A stretch of 64,000 bases of DNA from Nepenthes gracilis (Eukaryota; Streptophyta; Magnoliopsida; Caryophyllales; Nepenthaceae): NCBI GenBank assembly GCA_033239525.1, contig BSYO01000016.1:10241045-10305044 (forward strand), in the 5' to 3' direction. Below are positions 33,291 through 46,220 of this stretch, one piece after another. How positions within the stretch are numbered: the stretch's first letter is position 1; the number at the start of each line of letters is the position of its first letter. Position numbers and translations under genes: made by a program. The notes below the pieces were generated by a model. It did not search any database. It was not told the DNA's origin and saw nothing but the letters and a program-made list of their open reading frames with translations.

Positions 33291-33507
33291 TCATCATGCA
33301 CGAAATGGCTCACATGTGACATAGATATCAAACACGTCGACTCTTTTCTTGATGTTTACTTGAAACTCAAAAGACTCAAATTTAGGATGTAGAACAAAAC
33401 TATCTTATTTTAACAATCTAGCGTAATGACACGCTAACCAATTCATTTACAAAATAACATTAAAATTATACATCTCTAACAAAATTAAATCCACAAATAA
33501 TTCAAAT

Positions 33508-33852
33508 CTACTGATCCAAATATGACATTGGCAATACAAGATATCCACCACCAATGAGTTGCCCACTAGAGTGAATACTAACATAGTATAATCCAAACTT
33601 TGAGAGGATGAACCACAATTTCCAAATAAATTTAGAGGTCATAAATAAATGTGTAAACCTAAGATCAATCAATACTTGAGCCATAGAATCAAATATTAGC
33701 ATGTTACCATCGATCACCGATGGATTTGCATGAGCATCCTTCTCGATTGCCGCAAATATCTTTCCTGGAATTGTTAGCTTCTTCTCCGTATGGTTCGGTG
33801 GAAATGAGAAATCCCTTATCATATGACCGATTTGTCCACAATTGAAACACAC
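33508..33852 (-). pseudogene. F: zinc knuckle and protease
   Basis: The 114-codon open piece begins CFNCGQIGHMIRDF, where the last Cys of the CCHC knuckle is Phe. It continues with IPGKIFA and VIDGNMLIFDSMAQVLIDLRFTHLF. The protease active site D-S-G is D-L-R here. Same order as in element I (59100-59300). Confidence 0.8.
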
Positions 33853-34740
33853 TTCAGTTTACTAGTAACACACTCACCTTGGGTGGTATTTGCCATAGTA
33901 GTCACGCACTGACCTAAAATGTTATGGCTTAGTTGGTGACAATTGTACTCTAATAACTTCCCCTTATCTTGCTCCTTGGATTTTGAATGGAATCCTCTTG
34001 ACTCAAAACTTTGACCTCCGTGGCACACTGATTTCTTCTCAAAAAAGTTGGCTCTCTCCTACTCTTACTCAATGAGTAAGGCTCGGTTGAGTATTTTACT
34101 CTATGTCCTCAACCGCAAATGTACCAATTACTTTCAAATCAAATTTTGAAATCCTTGTAGAAATTTTGATGTCCTCCTGACCTCATCCACTACTATGTAC
34201 GAAGCCAAATGAGAGAACTCTATGAACTTGATGTCTTACTCCGTCACCATTAAAATTTCTTACCTTAAGCTGTTAAACTCATCCTTTTTCAATTTGTGGA
34301 CATTGGCCAAAACATACATCTTCATAAAAGCTTCTAGAAAAGAAATTCTAAGAAACATCTGCATTTTCCATGCCCAAATCCTCCTTTGTATCACCCACAA
34401 TCAATCTACTTCTCCGTTCAACTTGTAGGTCGTAAAATTAATTTTCTTCCTTTCGGGATAGCTAATAACCTTAAACACCTTTTTTATTCTATGAACCTAA
34501 ATCTCCGCCTTTACTAGATCCAAATCATCAAAAAATTCAGTGACTCTTTTATTAGTAAAACAATCAAAAAATATCATGCCATGCCTCAGGTTCCAAGCTT
34601 TTTCCTTTCCACAAGCTCGGCATCTTGTCATTGAACTATTCGATCTATTATATTTGTCATTTGGGTCATCACTAACAAATAATTATCCTCCTAGCTAAAT
34701 CCAACTCCTCTTCCCCCTAATAATTCTAGTACCTGTCATG
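33853..34740 (-). pseudogene. F: gag
   Basis: Minus-strand translation from about 34735 gives MTGTRII, then CFTNKRVTEFFDDLDLVKAEI near 34550-34490. This corresponds to YDRFTNERVPEFLGEPDPLKAD of element I and so fixes the family. Later YKLNGEVD and DEFNSLR blocks follow. Stops and frameshifts throughout. Confidence 0.7.
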
Positions 34741-34797
34741 TAATAAATTTTAATATTTAATTCCTCAAAATTATATAAAATACTTTCCCTATGACTT

Positions 34798-34809
34798 TCA
34801 TTGATACTA
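34798..34809 (-). other. F primer binding site, degenerate
   Basis: Minus strand TAGTATCAATG, two to three changes from TGGTATCAGAG, just inside GTCGTGAC, the LTR end at about 34815. Confidence 0.6.
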
Positions 34810-34814
34810 TCACA

Positions 34815-36051
34815 GTCACGACCCTAATACAAGCAAGTAAAATAATGATATCAGTAATAATATTTTATAAATTATTAAAATTCAAATAACCTAAATATCA
34901 GGTTAGACTTAACAAACCAATAATAGCCTAAACGACACAATATTCATAAATAATAATGAACACATGACCGGACTAAATTGTATCCTATCCGGCTTTCAAA
35001 TAAAATAATAGCTTACTCTAACCAACCCTGTCTGTAAGAAAAATAATCTAGCAGATTTCAAGCTATCACCATATACGATTTATTTAGAAATCCATCCAAT
35101 ACAAAATTTTCAACTTATACAAACCATGATAATCAAATAATTCAGTAATTTCAAAACAAATCCTGAATAAAAATCTAATATAAATATAAATAAATAAAAT
35201 TTTTTAAATATCTTCTATCCGAATCGTGTAAGTAATCCATAGCCCCTCTAATTTGAAAGGGTTACAAAATATAACAAATGATCAATCTAAAACTTTTCAA
35301 GTATATATATAGAATATTCAAATCATGCATAATAAAACAAATAGAATGATGAAAAATCATAAATACCTATAAAATCCAATTTATCCAATGTTTCAAATAC
35401 ACATTTCAAATTATGACTTTGTAAGCAAAGTTTGTAGTATGTATATGAATATTAAGTAATATAAATTGTATAAAATCATTTAAAATCCAAATTATATAAT
35501 TTGAAAAGTCTTAAATATCCAAAATCAAGTAAATTCAAATATTGTGTAAAAATATATAATTCTCTAAAGGTCAAATTATTTTAAAATATAAAATACGATA
35601 CAAATTAAATCCTAAAAAGCAATCATACCAAATCTGAACACCAAAAGCCAAAAAGCTAACTTTGAGTAAGGATACACAAACTTCTGATATCTTTAAAACA
35701 AAATAATACTATTTAGACCTATAAATAAACTGTCTATAAACTACTTTCTATAAATAGTGTCAAATATCAAATTATTTTACCATTTATGGATAATAAGTAC
35801 AGTCTTTAAGAGTGCCTAGTATACTAAAATGCCTGAATTTATTATTTTATTAATTTCTTATAATGATGTTTTATAATAACAAACAGATGACTTTATAATA
35901 AATACTAAAAATTTTTCACCTTGTAAAAATGGTATAAGTATAAAAATTTTACCCTATGAAAAAGTATAAATATAAGTCCAAATTACTATTATTAATGTCA
36001 TTATTTTCTTTCTTTATTTATTATTTTTTGTTATACTTTTATTAATATAAA
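34815..36051 (-). mobile_element. F: probable 5' LTR and AT-rich flank
   Basis: The LTR end is fixed by the primer site. The LTR start is not recognisable: 35848-35885 weakly resembles the first bases of the left LTR copy. All that is visible is AT-rich sequence up to the next LTR at 36052. No gene seen. Confidence 0.5.
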
Positions 36052-38148
36052 TTTAAGGTTTGAGTTTAAATTTTAATTTTATTATGATTAATTAAATTAT
36101 AATAATTAAAATTGATGTCAAAAAATATAAAAAAAAATTAGGCAAAAATTTAAAATTAAATCGTGTCATATCAAATTGATGTATGCTTGACTGGTGCCCG
36201 ACGCGAGCCCATGTGTGGGATGGCCAAATAGGTCGCATCTAAAGGATGCCTGATCGGAGCCCAAACACACTTTCTCATATACTTGCGCTTGAAGCACGCT
36301 TGAAGAAACGCCCAAGAGCGCTTTCCAATAGCATCAATGCTCGACGCGCACTTGAGTGACGCTTATGCGCAATCAGTTTGGTCATTGACTCGCGCTCAAG
36401 CACCACTACTATTATAAATAGGAGTCTAACTAATTTTCAATCATTTTTCTACCAAATTTGAGAGAGAAGAAATAAGGCGAAGAGGATAAGAAAGCGAAAG
36501 AGAGAGAGGAAGCTAAATAAGCTTGATTCAAGTGATTCTAAACTAGAATTTGATGAGAAACAAACTAAGATAAGTGAATTTTAAACTTTTCTTCCTTTAT
36601 TACTATTCTTTTCTCAATTCTTATAATATTCATTATTTTAAATGTTCATACATGACATAATTTTATAGGTGAGATGTTTATATTTTATATGCATGTAAAA
36701 TTCTCCCTATTCTTTTAAAATTATGCATGAAATTAATGTTCAAGTATATGTTCAATACATTGTTTAACTATTTTGTACAATAACCTCACATGCATGTCCT
36801 AGATTTTTGATATAATGTCCTTCCACGTTTAATTTTTTTTGTAAGTTTATGTATATTCAAATTTGTTAAGAATTTACCGTACATATTCTGAAAACTTAAT
36901 TAAAGTTCCTGCATGTTTACTAAAAGAAATGAAATTATTGTAGTATATTTAAGTGGTTAATTTTTCTACAAGAATTGTACTAACTCTTGAAAATTTTAGA
37001 AAACAGCTTTTATATGTTTTAAAAATTTGCAAGTTTAAATTTCTGCACAGATTTTATACACTGCATATAAAATATTGATAGAATTTAAAGAAAAATTTGA
37101 TAATTATATTGCAAACTAAGAACATGTTCTCCAAATTGAGAAAGTACAGGAATTATAAAGAAATATGTAGAGTTCTCATAAGTATCGGACTATAGTAATA
37201 GTTCAATAGGTAGTATATTATCGTATATCTTAATATATTATAATAATAATTAAAGTTTAAAATTATCATCGGCGGATAAAAGCGATGTTCGGTCCTATCT
37301 ATAGGGTTATATGTATGATGGTTCACCTACGAATCTTGAATAGTAGTGTATAGTTTTTGATTGTATGAAAATAAATATAATTCAGATTTTGATTATCTGC
37401 TCTATTTGTCGACGAGGTTCTACTGCCTTTGATCTCTAAGAAAGTCATATTTGAGTATGAATAACATGACATAAATTTGAACAAGAACTTACAAAGGAAA
37501 TTGATAAGCCATCTGCATATTTCATGACATTTCATAGAATTGCACTAAAATCTGATGTACTATTCTTTCTAATATATTTTTAATGTAAATTATATGTTAA
37601 ATTATGAAATTATATATCTTATTGAATTTTTAACTGACTTTTACTTTCTACTTTTCACTAAACCCTTTCAAATGAAGGGCTTGAACATTTGCAGGATGAT
37701 TTGGATTAAAGGAAGATCGGTTTGAAGAAATTAGAATTAGAAATTATGAAATTCTGATGTTGCATTTGGTATTAGACAACAATTTATTTTATTTATGTTA
37801 ATTGGACAATGGTTTGTATAAAAGTTGGCATGAGATCATGGATGCAATTTATGTTATTTATAATTATAGTGTCATGGGAAGTCGATTTGTCTAATAGTGA
37901 ATAGCAATGGTTTTTGGTTCAATTAAATGATTGCTTTGATTTTGTTCAGTATAGATATAACTCCTTAGTGTCAAAACCACATGATGACGTGGCATATCTC
38001 GGGTCCTGTGTTTACGTCACATTATTTCATTTGATCGGTTAAGGTATCAGTGTGAAGTTCATGTCCATTGTGAATTCTGTTGCTGAGTGGATAATTATTT
38101 AGGTTGTTAACAATTGTTAATGACGAGATCAAAATTTAAGACGTGACA
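36052..38148 (+). mobile_element. G1: 5' LTR
   Basis: Begins TTTAAGGTTTGAG where the right LTR has TGTAGGATTTGAG, so the TG is mutated. Ends GACGTGACA. A cluster of GCCCGA, CGCGC and AAGCACGC-like words (36195-36400) precedes the TATA box at 36413-36420. The purine tract AGAGAGAAGAAATAAGG follows. Confidence 0.82.
36413..36420 (+). promoter_or_regulatory. TATA box of G1 5' LTR
   Basis: ATTATAAATAGG downstream of the GC-word cluster. The right LTR has only TTATAATAG (near 42980). Confidence 0.55.
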
Positions 38149-38156
38149 AGTTTAAG

Positions 38157-38167
38157 TGGTATCAAAA
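38157..38167 (+). other. G1 primer binding site
   Basis: TGGTATCAAAA eight bases after the LTR end, one G-to-A from TGGTATCAGAA-type sites. Confidence 0.7.
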
Positions 38168-38244
38168 AAGTCATAAGTAGGATATCTCATTTGGTTTGAG
38201 GATCTAATGTAATTAATTATTTTGTGAAAGGATTAAAAGATATC

Positions 38245-39180
38245 ATCTAGACAAGAAGGAGGTGTTGGACCTAGCTCTCGCTTCGACTGGGAAGAGTACT
38301 TGGCTATAATGGACAGGATGACAGATGTTATGGAGTCTATGGCAAGAGGATCTTATAACTAGGCATCAACCCTAGCTAATCCAGTGACAATTACTTATAA
38401 TCGTTTCACCAATAAGAGGGTGCTAGAATTCATAGGTGACCTAAATCCCACAAAAGTTAAGATTTGGATTCGATAAACTGATAAAGTTTTCACCAACATA
38501 TGATATCCGAAGGAGGACAAGGCCATGTTTGTCTCCTACAAGTTGGAGGAGAAGCTAACCATTGGTGGTCGATAAAGAAACGAGTTATGGGATTGAAGAA
38601 TGAAGAAATTTCTTGAGATATGTTCATGAAAGTTTTTATACACAAGTATTTTTCAATGTGCCTAAGGGAACACAAAAGGAGGACGAATTTGCCTATTTAC
38701 GGCAAGGAAATCAGACGGCGGTGGAATATGATACACGGTTTACCGAGCTATCCGCTAATACCCCTCACACGGTTCATGATGGGATGAGGAAGGCAATAAA
38801 ATTTCTACAAGGCTTAAATAATGTAATACATAAGCAGTTGGCGACATTGAAATTGAGGACTTATAAAGATGTGCTAGATCAGGCTCTCTTATTTGAATGA
38901 GAGCTAGAAAGAGAAAATTTCTTTAAGAAGAATTTAGCTAGCCCTGGAGGCCAAAATTTGGGTTTAGAAGGATCCCATAAGAGATCAAAGTCGGTGGACA
39001 AAGGAAAGAAATGAGCTGAAATCTATGGTGTGCTAGGCCCATAAGAATCAATGCTCATGTGCCTACATTGTAGAAAGTCTCATAGAGGAAGGCCATGCTA
39101 CAAGAACTTGGAAGTATACTTTAATTGCGGCCAACTTGACCATATGATCAACAACTACCCTCATCCCTCCAGCAAATGGT
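38245..39180 (+). pseudogene. G1: gag with zinc knuckles
   Basis: Reads EEYLAIMDRMTDVMESMA (38287-38340), NRFTNKRVLEFIGDLNP (38400-38450), then an open 95-codon piece (38613-38900) with KEDEFAYLRQGNQTAVEYDTRF and LKLRTYKDVLDQA. Knuckles follow near 39060: a CLHCRKSHRGRPC type, and a FNCGQLDHM one missing its first and last Cys. G2 carries a better N-terminus at 44845. Confidence 0.8.
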
Positions 39181-39640
39181 AAAGAAAGCCCAGTGTTTCG
39201 AGAAGAGCATTCGCCGTGATGGCCCAAAATGCAGGTGTGTCGCCCACAGTGATTAAAGGTAAACTCACAATTTTTGAATCTTCAACTCATGTGCTTTGGA
39301 TTTAGGGTCAACACATTCATTTGTATTACCTAAATTTGTCTGTTACTTGATGTTACACCCAAGGATTATGGATTTTTTATTGGTAGTGTCAACACCTATG
39401 GGGTTGTCTTTGGTCATGGATATTTGTGTTGTTTGGATCAATGGATTAGAGTTGGTAGTGGATTTAATTTTATTAGACATGGATTTTGATGTAATGTTAG
39501 ACATGGATTAGTTAGTTAGTTATCATGTTAACATATATTATTTTTATAAGAGGATATATTTTATGATTTTGGCTTGTGAACCTTTCTATTTTCAAGGAGT
39601 AATGCATAAACAATCTCCATTCATGATTTCAATATTGCAT
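39181..39640 (+). pseudogene. G1: aspartic protease
   Basis: The open piece 39296-39511 starts MDLGSTHSF. The catalytic D-S-G is D-L-G, explained by one C-to-T. DLILLDMDFDVMLDMD closes the domain as in other gypsy proteases. Confidence 0.75.
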
Positions 39641-40570
39641 ACTTACCATTTAATGAAGAGTGGGTGTCAAGCCTATTTGGCTTATGTGAGCACAATTAAG
39701 AGTCATAATTTTTAGGCAAAGGACATATTGGTGGTATGCGAATTTAAAAAAAGTTTTCAGAAGATCTTTTGGGACTATTGCCAAATCACAAAATTATTTT
39801 TAAAATTAAGACGATACCTGAAGCGTCATCTATATCGAAGACTCCTTATGAAATGTCACCATCGAAGCTCAAGGAATTGAAGTAATAATTAAAAGAGCTG
39901 TTAGAGAAAGGCTTTATCTAGCCATGTGTGTCCCCATAGCGTGCCCCTGTACTATTTATAAAAAAGAAGGATGGGTCTATGCGGCTGTATATAAACTATT
40001 GAGAGCTGAAAGGGATCACCATCAAGAATAAGATTGATGATTTGTTTGATCAATTTTAAGGGGCCCAAGTATTTTCAAAGATTAATCTTCATTCAAGTTA
40101 TCACCAATTGAGGATTAAGAATGAAGACATGACGAAGACAGCCTTCCAAACAAAGTATGGGTAGTATGAGTTTTTAGTTATACCTTTTGAGTTAACTAAC
40201 ACTCCTATAACTTTTATGGACTTGATGAATTGCGTATTACAACCCTATCTTGACAAGTTCATGGTGATATTTATTGATGATATATATTAATATATCTGAG
40301 GAGCTATGATGAGTACACGATACATTTGAGGATTGTACTCCAACTGCTTCGGGAAAGGAGTTTGCACGCTAAGTTAAAAAAGTATGAGTTTTGGTTTGAA
40401 AAAGTTATATTTTTGGGCCATGTCATTTCAAAATGAGGAATTTTGATTGATCCCAAGAAGGATGAAGCTTTAACTAATTGGAGTCGACCGATAATGGTAA
40501 TTAAAGTTAGCAGCTTTTTCAGAATGGTAGGATATTACCGAAGATTTGTGAAAAATTTCTCTAAGATTGC
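39641..40570 (+). pseudogene. G1: reverse transcriptase
   Basis: Recognisable in broken frames: KKDGSMRL near 39960, FSKINL near 40075, and FIDD at about 40267-40285, still intact but followed by a stop. KYEFWFEKVIFLGHVIS near 40380 and [13 protein letters not shown] near 40520-40560 also appear. No frame is longer than about 60 codons. Confidence 0.75.
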
Positions 40571-41040
40571 TATGCAAGTAACTCAATTGACGCGGAAGAA
40601 AATCAAATTCAATTGAATGGAAGATTTTGAAAGAAGTTTTCAGAAACTAAAAGACTATCTAATGACAACCTTGATTTTGACGATTCCGAAAGGATTCGGA
40701 GGATTCATAGTCTATTGTGATTCATCTAACACTAGACAATTGAAAAAGTATGAAAGAAATTATCTGACGCATGAACTGAAATTGATGAGGGCAATCTTTG
40801 CATTGAAAATTTAGAGACATTACTTATATTGAGAGAAATTTTTTGTCCATTTGGACCTCAAGAGCCTCAATTATTTATTCTCTTAAAAGGAATTGAATAT
40901 GAGATAATAGAGATGGATGAATTTCTTGAAAGATTATAACTGCAAAATTCAATATCAACAAGGAAAGGCTAATATTGTGATAGATTTTTTAAGTCATTAA
41001 ACGACAAGTTTTATGACTCATTTGAAGATCAAGGAAATAG
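40571..41040 (+). pseudogene. G1: RNase H with small internal deletion
   Basis: The open piece 40617-40814 reads FERSFQKLKDYL, FIVYCDSSN, then directly RQLKKYERNYLTHEL. Compared with element I, about 17 residues (GCVLMQHG...YES) are missing. LNYLFS and QYQQGKANIVID follow in other frames. Confidence 0.75.
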
Positions 41041-42010
41041 AGATATTAAAAGGTATAAAATAATTTAATGTGAAAAGGTACTCCTATGGTACTTGGATGA
41101 TATTGTCCTATTTTCAAGTACAACTGAAGATTTTCGATAAAATTAAAAGAACCCAAATGGGTGATCCATTCTCAATGGACATTGTTGGAGATTTAACCAG
41201 GGCTTCTAGAGCAGATTTCAGTGTATGAATCGATAGAGTCTTGAGGTTTCAAGAACATATATGTATGCTAGATATTGGGGAATTGAAAGAAGAAGTCATG
41301 AATGAAACTTATTGATTAAAGTATACTATCCACTCATGAATTAACAAAATGTATTAAGATTTGAAGAAGATAGTTTGATGGCAAAACATGAAAAGAGAAA
41401 TTGCAGGCTATGTGGAAAGGTGTTTGATATGTTAATAATTGAAGGCCGAGCACAAGAGTCTACCTGGCCTACTGCAACCAATGCTAACTCTCAATTGAAA
41501 ATGGGAAGACATAACGACAGATTTTGTGATGGCATTGTTGAGGACACTAAGCAATTATGACATTGTTTGAGTGATTGTAAATCGACTCACTAAATCAACT
41601 CATTTCATAATCGTTCGTATGACATTCTCAAGAGATCGATTGGCAAGATTGTATATTAAATAGGTGGTCAGATAGCACAGAGTACTAACTTTCATTATGT
41701 TAGATCGAGACTTAAGGTTTGTTTTAAAGTTGTGGGAGAGTTTGCATCGAAAATTGGGGACCAATCTGAAATTTAACATGGCCTATTATCCTCAAATTGA
41801 TGAACAATTTGAGCGAACGATTCAAATTTTGGAGGACATAAAAAGAGTTTCAATTTTAGAAATGATGGGCAACTGGGAGATTATTTGTCATTGGCAAGAT
41901 TCACGTACAATAATAGCTATCAAGTAAGTATTGGTATGACCCAATTTGAGGCTTTGTATGGAAGAAAAAGTCATTCCCGGATTCATTAGGTAAAAATCAG
42001 CGATTGGAGA
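41041..42010 (+). pseudogene. G1: integrase
   Basis: ETY-LKYTIHS (first zinc His replaced by Tyr) near 41305 and RCLIC-like words near 41420. DRDLRFVLKLWESLHRKLGTNLKFN in the open piece 41697-41927, then IQILEDIKR and FEALYGRK. The Asp of SDRD is kept, but its Ser is Leu. Several stops. Confidence 0.78.
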
Positions 42011-42626
42011 CTTTTGGTACCAGAGGTCATTCAAGAGATGTTTAACAAGATTCATTTGATCCATGATCAATTTAAAGTTGTCAAACATCGATAGAAAAAT
42101 TATGTTGATTGGAGGAGATCAGAGTTGAGTTTCGATGTTAGAGACTGCGTATTTTTAAGATAACTACATCAAAGAAATTTCTTGATTTGGGATAAAAGAA
42201 AAATTAAAATTGAGGTTTATTGGACCGTTAGAGATTTTGAAGAAGATTAGTGAAGTAGTTTGCAGATTAGCTCTACCTTCAAATCAGGGAGATGTTCACA
42301 ATGTATTCCATATATTGATATTTCAAAAGTATGTCCACGATCCGTCACATATTATTGAATATGATCCATTGAGGATAAATGAATATCTAATATACATTGA
42401 GGAATTGGTTTAGATTTTGGATAAAAGAGATCAAGTGCTCTAAATGAACGTAACTCTATTGGTCAAGATCTTATGAAGGAACCATTCATATGAAGACGCT
42501 ACATGGGAAAGAGAAGATGAGATCTAAGAGAAGTACCTAAACTTATTTCTTCGATAAGATACATATTGTTCATTCGATAAAGCACGTAAAATTTTGAGGA
42601 TAAAGTTTTTATAAGGATGGGAGAAA
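42011..42626 (+). pseudogene. G1: integrase tail and chromodomain
   Basis: The open piece 42210-42413 reads RFIGPLEILKKISEVVCRLALP, GDVHNVFHILIFQKYVHDPSHIIEYDPL. After stops, ATWEREDEI and a YLNLFLR-like end near 42510. PPT-like GGATGGGAGAAA precedes the LTR at 42627. Confidence 0.8.
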
Positions 42627-44757
42627 TGTAGGATTTGAGTTTGAATTTTAACTTAATCATGATTAATTATGTTCAGGTCATTAAAATTGAGATCAAATAA
42701 AGAAAAAATCTTGATCAAAAGTTAAAATTAAATTGTGTCACATTGAGTTAATGGATACTTGACTGGCATTCGACGCAGTCCATGCTTGGGATGGGCAGAG
42801 AGGTCAAGGATGCTTGATTAGAGCCCAAACATACTTTCTAGTGTATTTGTACTTGAAGCATGACTGAGGGAAGGTCTGAGTGTGTTTTCTAGTGACATTA
42901 GTGCTCGACGTGCGCTCATGTGGTGCTCGTGTACTACTCAGTTTGGCCATAATGCCTGATGCACTCTTGAACACCACTATTATTATAATAGTGAGTTTGA
43001 TTATTTTTTATTAATTTTCTACCATAATTGAGAGAGGAAAGAGAAAGAGAAGAGAAGAACAGTGAGAAAGAGAGTGAATAAGTTAAAAATCCTCAATTCA
43101 AGTGATTCCAAACTAAAATTTAGTGAGAATCAAGTTAAGACAAGTGTATTTTAAACTTTTCTTTCTTTGTTGTTGTTTTTTTTCTCAATTCTTAGAGTAT
43201 TTTTTATTTTAAATACTTATATATGATATGATTTTGTAACTAAGATATTTATGTTTAACGTGTATGTAAAATTCTCCCTATTCTTTTAAAATTATGCATG
43301 AAATTTATGTTCAAGTACATGTTCATTACATAGTTCAGTTGTTTTCTATAATAACCTCATATGCATGTCCTGAATTTATGATATAATGTTCGTCCATGTT
43401 TTATTTTTGTTTATAAGCTTATGTATATTTAAATTTGTTTAAAATATACCTTAAATGATCTGAAAATTTAATTTAAATTCTTGCATGTTTACTAACAGGA
43501 ATGAAATTGCTATAGAATCTTTAAGTCATTGATTTTCTACAAGAATCGTACAACTCTTGGAAATTTCAGAAAGTAGCTTTTATATGTTTTAAAAATTTGC
43601 ATGTTTAAAATACTTGCACCAATTTTATACATTGCATGTAAAGAAATTGACACAATTTAAAGAAAAACTCTAAAATTATGTTAAAAATTAAGAACATTTT
43701 CTCCAAATTAAAAAAAAAATATAAGAATTATGAAGAAATATATGAAGTTTTCATAAGTATAAGTATCAAACCATGGTAATAATTTAGTGGGTAGTATATT
43801 TGGTGTGCATTAATATATTATAGTGGTAATCAAGATTTAAACCTATCATCCACAGGTAAAAGCGGCGTTTAATTTCATCTATTAGATTATATGTTTGACG
43901 GCCCACCGACAGATCTTGAATAATAGTATACGAACTTTGACTGTGTGAAATAAATATAACCAAAGTTTTATTTATCTACTCATTTAGCGAGAGAGATCCT
44001 ACTGACCGTTGATCCCTAAGAAAGTCATATTTGAGTATGAATTACATGATATGAATTTGAACAAGAACTTACAAGGGAAATTGATAAGCTATAAGCAAAT
44101 TTCATAGAATTTCATAGAACTGTACTGAAATCTGATGCATTGTTTCTTTTGATATATTTTTAATACAAGTTATATGTTAAATTGTAAAATTATATGACTT
44201 ATTGAGTTTTTAACTCACTCTTACTTTTTATTTTTTTGCTAATTCTTTCAAATGAAAGGTTCGGACACTTGTAGGATGATTTGGATTAAACGAAGATTGG
44301 TTTGAAGAAATTAGACTTAGAAATTATAGAATTTTGATGTTGTATATGGTTTCGGACAGTAGTTTAGTTTATTTATGTTAATCAGACAATGATTTGTATA
44401 AAAATTGATATGAGATCACAGATGCAGCTTATCTTATTTATGGTTTGTAGTGTTGTGGGATGTCGATTTGTTTAATAGTAAATAGCAGTGGTTTTTAATT
44501 CAATTAAATGATAGCGTTGATTTTATTCTGTATAAACATAACTCATTACATAAAATCTAATATTACAATTTGGTCGATATCAGAGCCACATGATGATGAG
44601 GCATATTTTGAGTCCTGTTTTTACGTCATATTATTTCATTTGGCCGGTTGAGGTATCGACATAAATTTCATATCTACAATTAATTGTGTAGCTAAGTAGA
44701 TAATTATGTATGTTGTTAATAATTGTTAATAACAAGATTAGGATTTGGGATGTGACA
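42627..44757 (+). mobile_element. G1 3' LTR, also 5' LTR of G2
   Basis: Starts TGTAGGATTTGAG and ends GGATGTGACA. 2131 bp. Both a polypurine tract on its left and a primer site on its right are present, so one LTR serves two internal regions. Confidence 0.85.
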
Positions 44758-44765
44758 AGTTTATG

Positions 44766-44776
44766 TGGTATCAGAG
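44766..44776 (+). other. G2 primer binding site
   Basis: TGGTATCAGAG, a perfect tRNA-iMet type site following the LTR at 42627-44757. Confidence 0.85.
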
Positions 44777-44844
44777 AAGTCGTAAGGATTCTCATTTGAT
44801 TTGAGGATCTAATGTAATTGATTATTTTGTAATAGGATTAAAAG

Positions 44845-45326
44845 ATGTCATTAGGACAAGGAAGAGGTGTTGGACCTAGCACTCGCCCTAACCCGGAAGA
44901 GGAGTACTTGGCTATAATGGATAGGTTGGTGGACGTTATGGAGTCTATGGCTCAAGGATTGCATAACCCGGAGACAACCCTGGCTAATCCAGTGACAACT
45001 GCTTATGATCGTTTCACAAATGAGAGGGTGTCAGAATTTATGGATGACCCAAATCCTACCAAAGCTGAGATTTGGATCTGATAAATGAAGAAAGTTTTCA
45101 TCGTCATATGATATCTAGAGGAGGATAAGGTCTTGTTCACCTCCTATAAGTTATAGGGAGAAGCTAACCGTTGGTGGTCGACGAATAAATGAGATATGGG
45201 ATTGAATAATGAAGAAATTTATTAGGACATGTTTGTGAAAGTTCTTATGGACGAGTATTTCCTAATAAACTTGAGGGAACAAAATGATGATGAATTTTCC
45301 CGTTTGTGACAAGAAAATTGAACAGG
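44845..45326 (+). pseudogene. G2: gag N-terminal half, cut off
   Basis: The 78-codon open piece begins MSLGQGRGVGPSTRPNPEEE and contains YDRFTNERVSEFMDDPNP. It stops at a TGA (IWI*) where intact relatives read I-RLKKVF. Further codons recall YKL-GEANRWW and DEFSRL. At about 45326 the sequence changes to Tat element A2. No more of G2 is seen. Confidence 0.8.
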
Positions 45327-46220
45327 ATGCTACAACAACCTAGAGTCCTAGAGGGGCAAGAAGCCTCTCTTCAAAAAATTCCATCATGATTGGAATGTTG
45401 TCTTATCTTTGAAGCCTGAGAAGAGAGTCTTGAGAGGTAAAATTTCCACTACTCATGGGACATAGGGCAACCAACGACACAGGATGAAGCATCGTGTAGC
45501 ATCCTACCAAAATGTTCAAAGCTAGCAAGCCCTCCGCATGTTTGCCAACCATTCGGCGTTGAGGACATTCCTCAATGCAAAAATAATCACTCCACCAAAT
45601 TAGGCAGGTCTCCATTTAATAATAACCGTTTCGTGGAAGCACGGCCAGTCACTCCACCAAATTAGGCAAATCTCCATTTACCAAGGAGATTTGGATGCAT
45701 CGACTCTCTTATTAGTTCAAGATGTCAATTCTAAAACCCTATGACATAAATGTTACGATGTTTCTTGTGGCAGAGACTATCACCAGAGCATATATTCCCA
45801 CTAACAAGGCCAACAAAGCAAGTGGTTAGAGCACTTAGATCACCATCTGAGATCAACCAATGATAAGAAGAGGAACAATAATTACTCCTCCATACGAGGC
45901 CCCAGGAAGCAACAAAGGACTGATTTGGATGTCAGAAGGAAATACAAACCACTCAATCTTATCCCTTTGAACAACACCTAGATCAGCATCCTAATGTAGA
46001 TTTGGAATGAAAAATTTATAAAATGGCCGAAGTTGGTAAAGATCTCAAAGAGAGATCAGTTGAAGTATTACTATCCTCGATCTTTGGGCCACAGTGCTGA
46101 ATATTGTTGGACTCTACAGAAAGAAATTGAGACCCTTATTCAAAAGAGATACCTTAATAAGTATCTAAAAAACCAAGGACATGCTTCTAGTAATATTAGC
46201 AATGACGACACGGAATAACC
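45327..46220 (+). pseudogene. A2: gag, C-terminal half
   Basis: The open piece 46033-46218 reads KYYYPRSLGHSAEYCWTLQKEIETLIQKRYLNKYL. This corresponds to the CRFHRDHGHDTEEC box and tail of Tat gag, but the first Cys and the His-Asp are altered. Upstream, ISILM-I and MSILKPYD-like words are seen in broken frames. Confidence 0.75.

Larger units (their letters stand above)
36052..44757 (+). mobile_element. Element G1: Tekay-type chromovirus with two LTRs
   Basis: LTRs 36052-38148 and 42627-44757 are collinear and look about 80-85 percent identical by eye. Between them lie primer site, gag, protease, RT, RNase H, integrase and chromodomain, all with many stops. The right LTR is followed by another primer site and gag, see G2. 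Confidence 0.85.
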
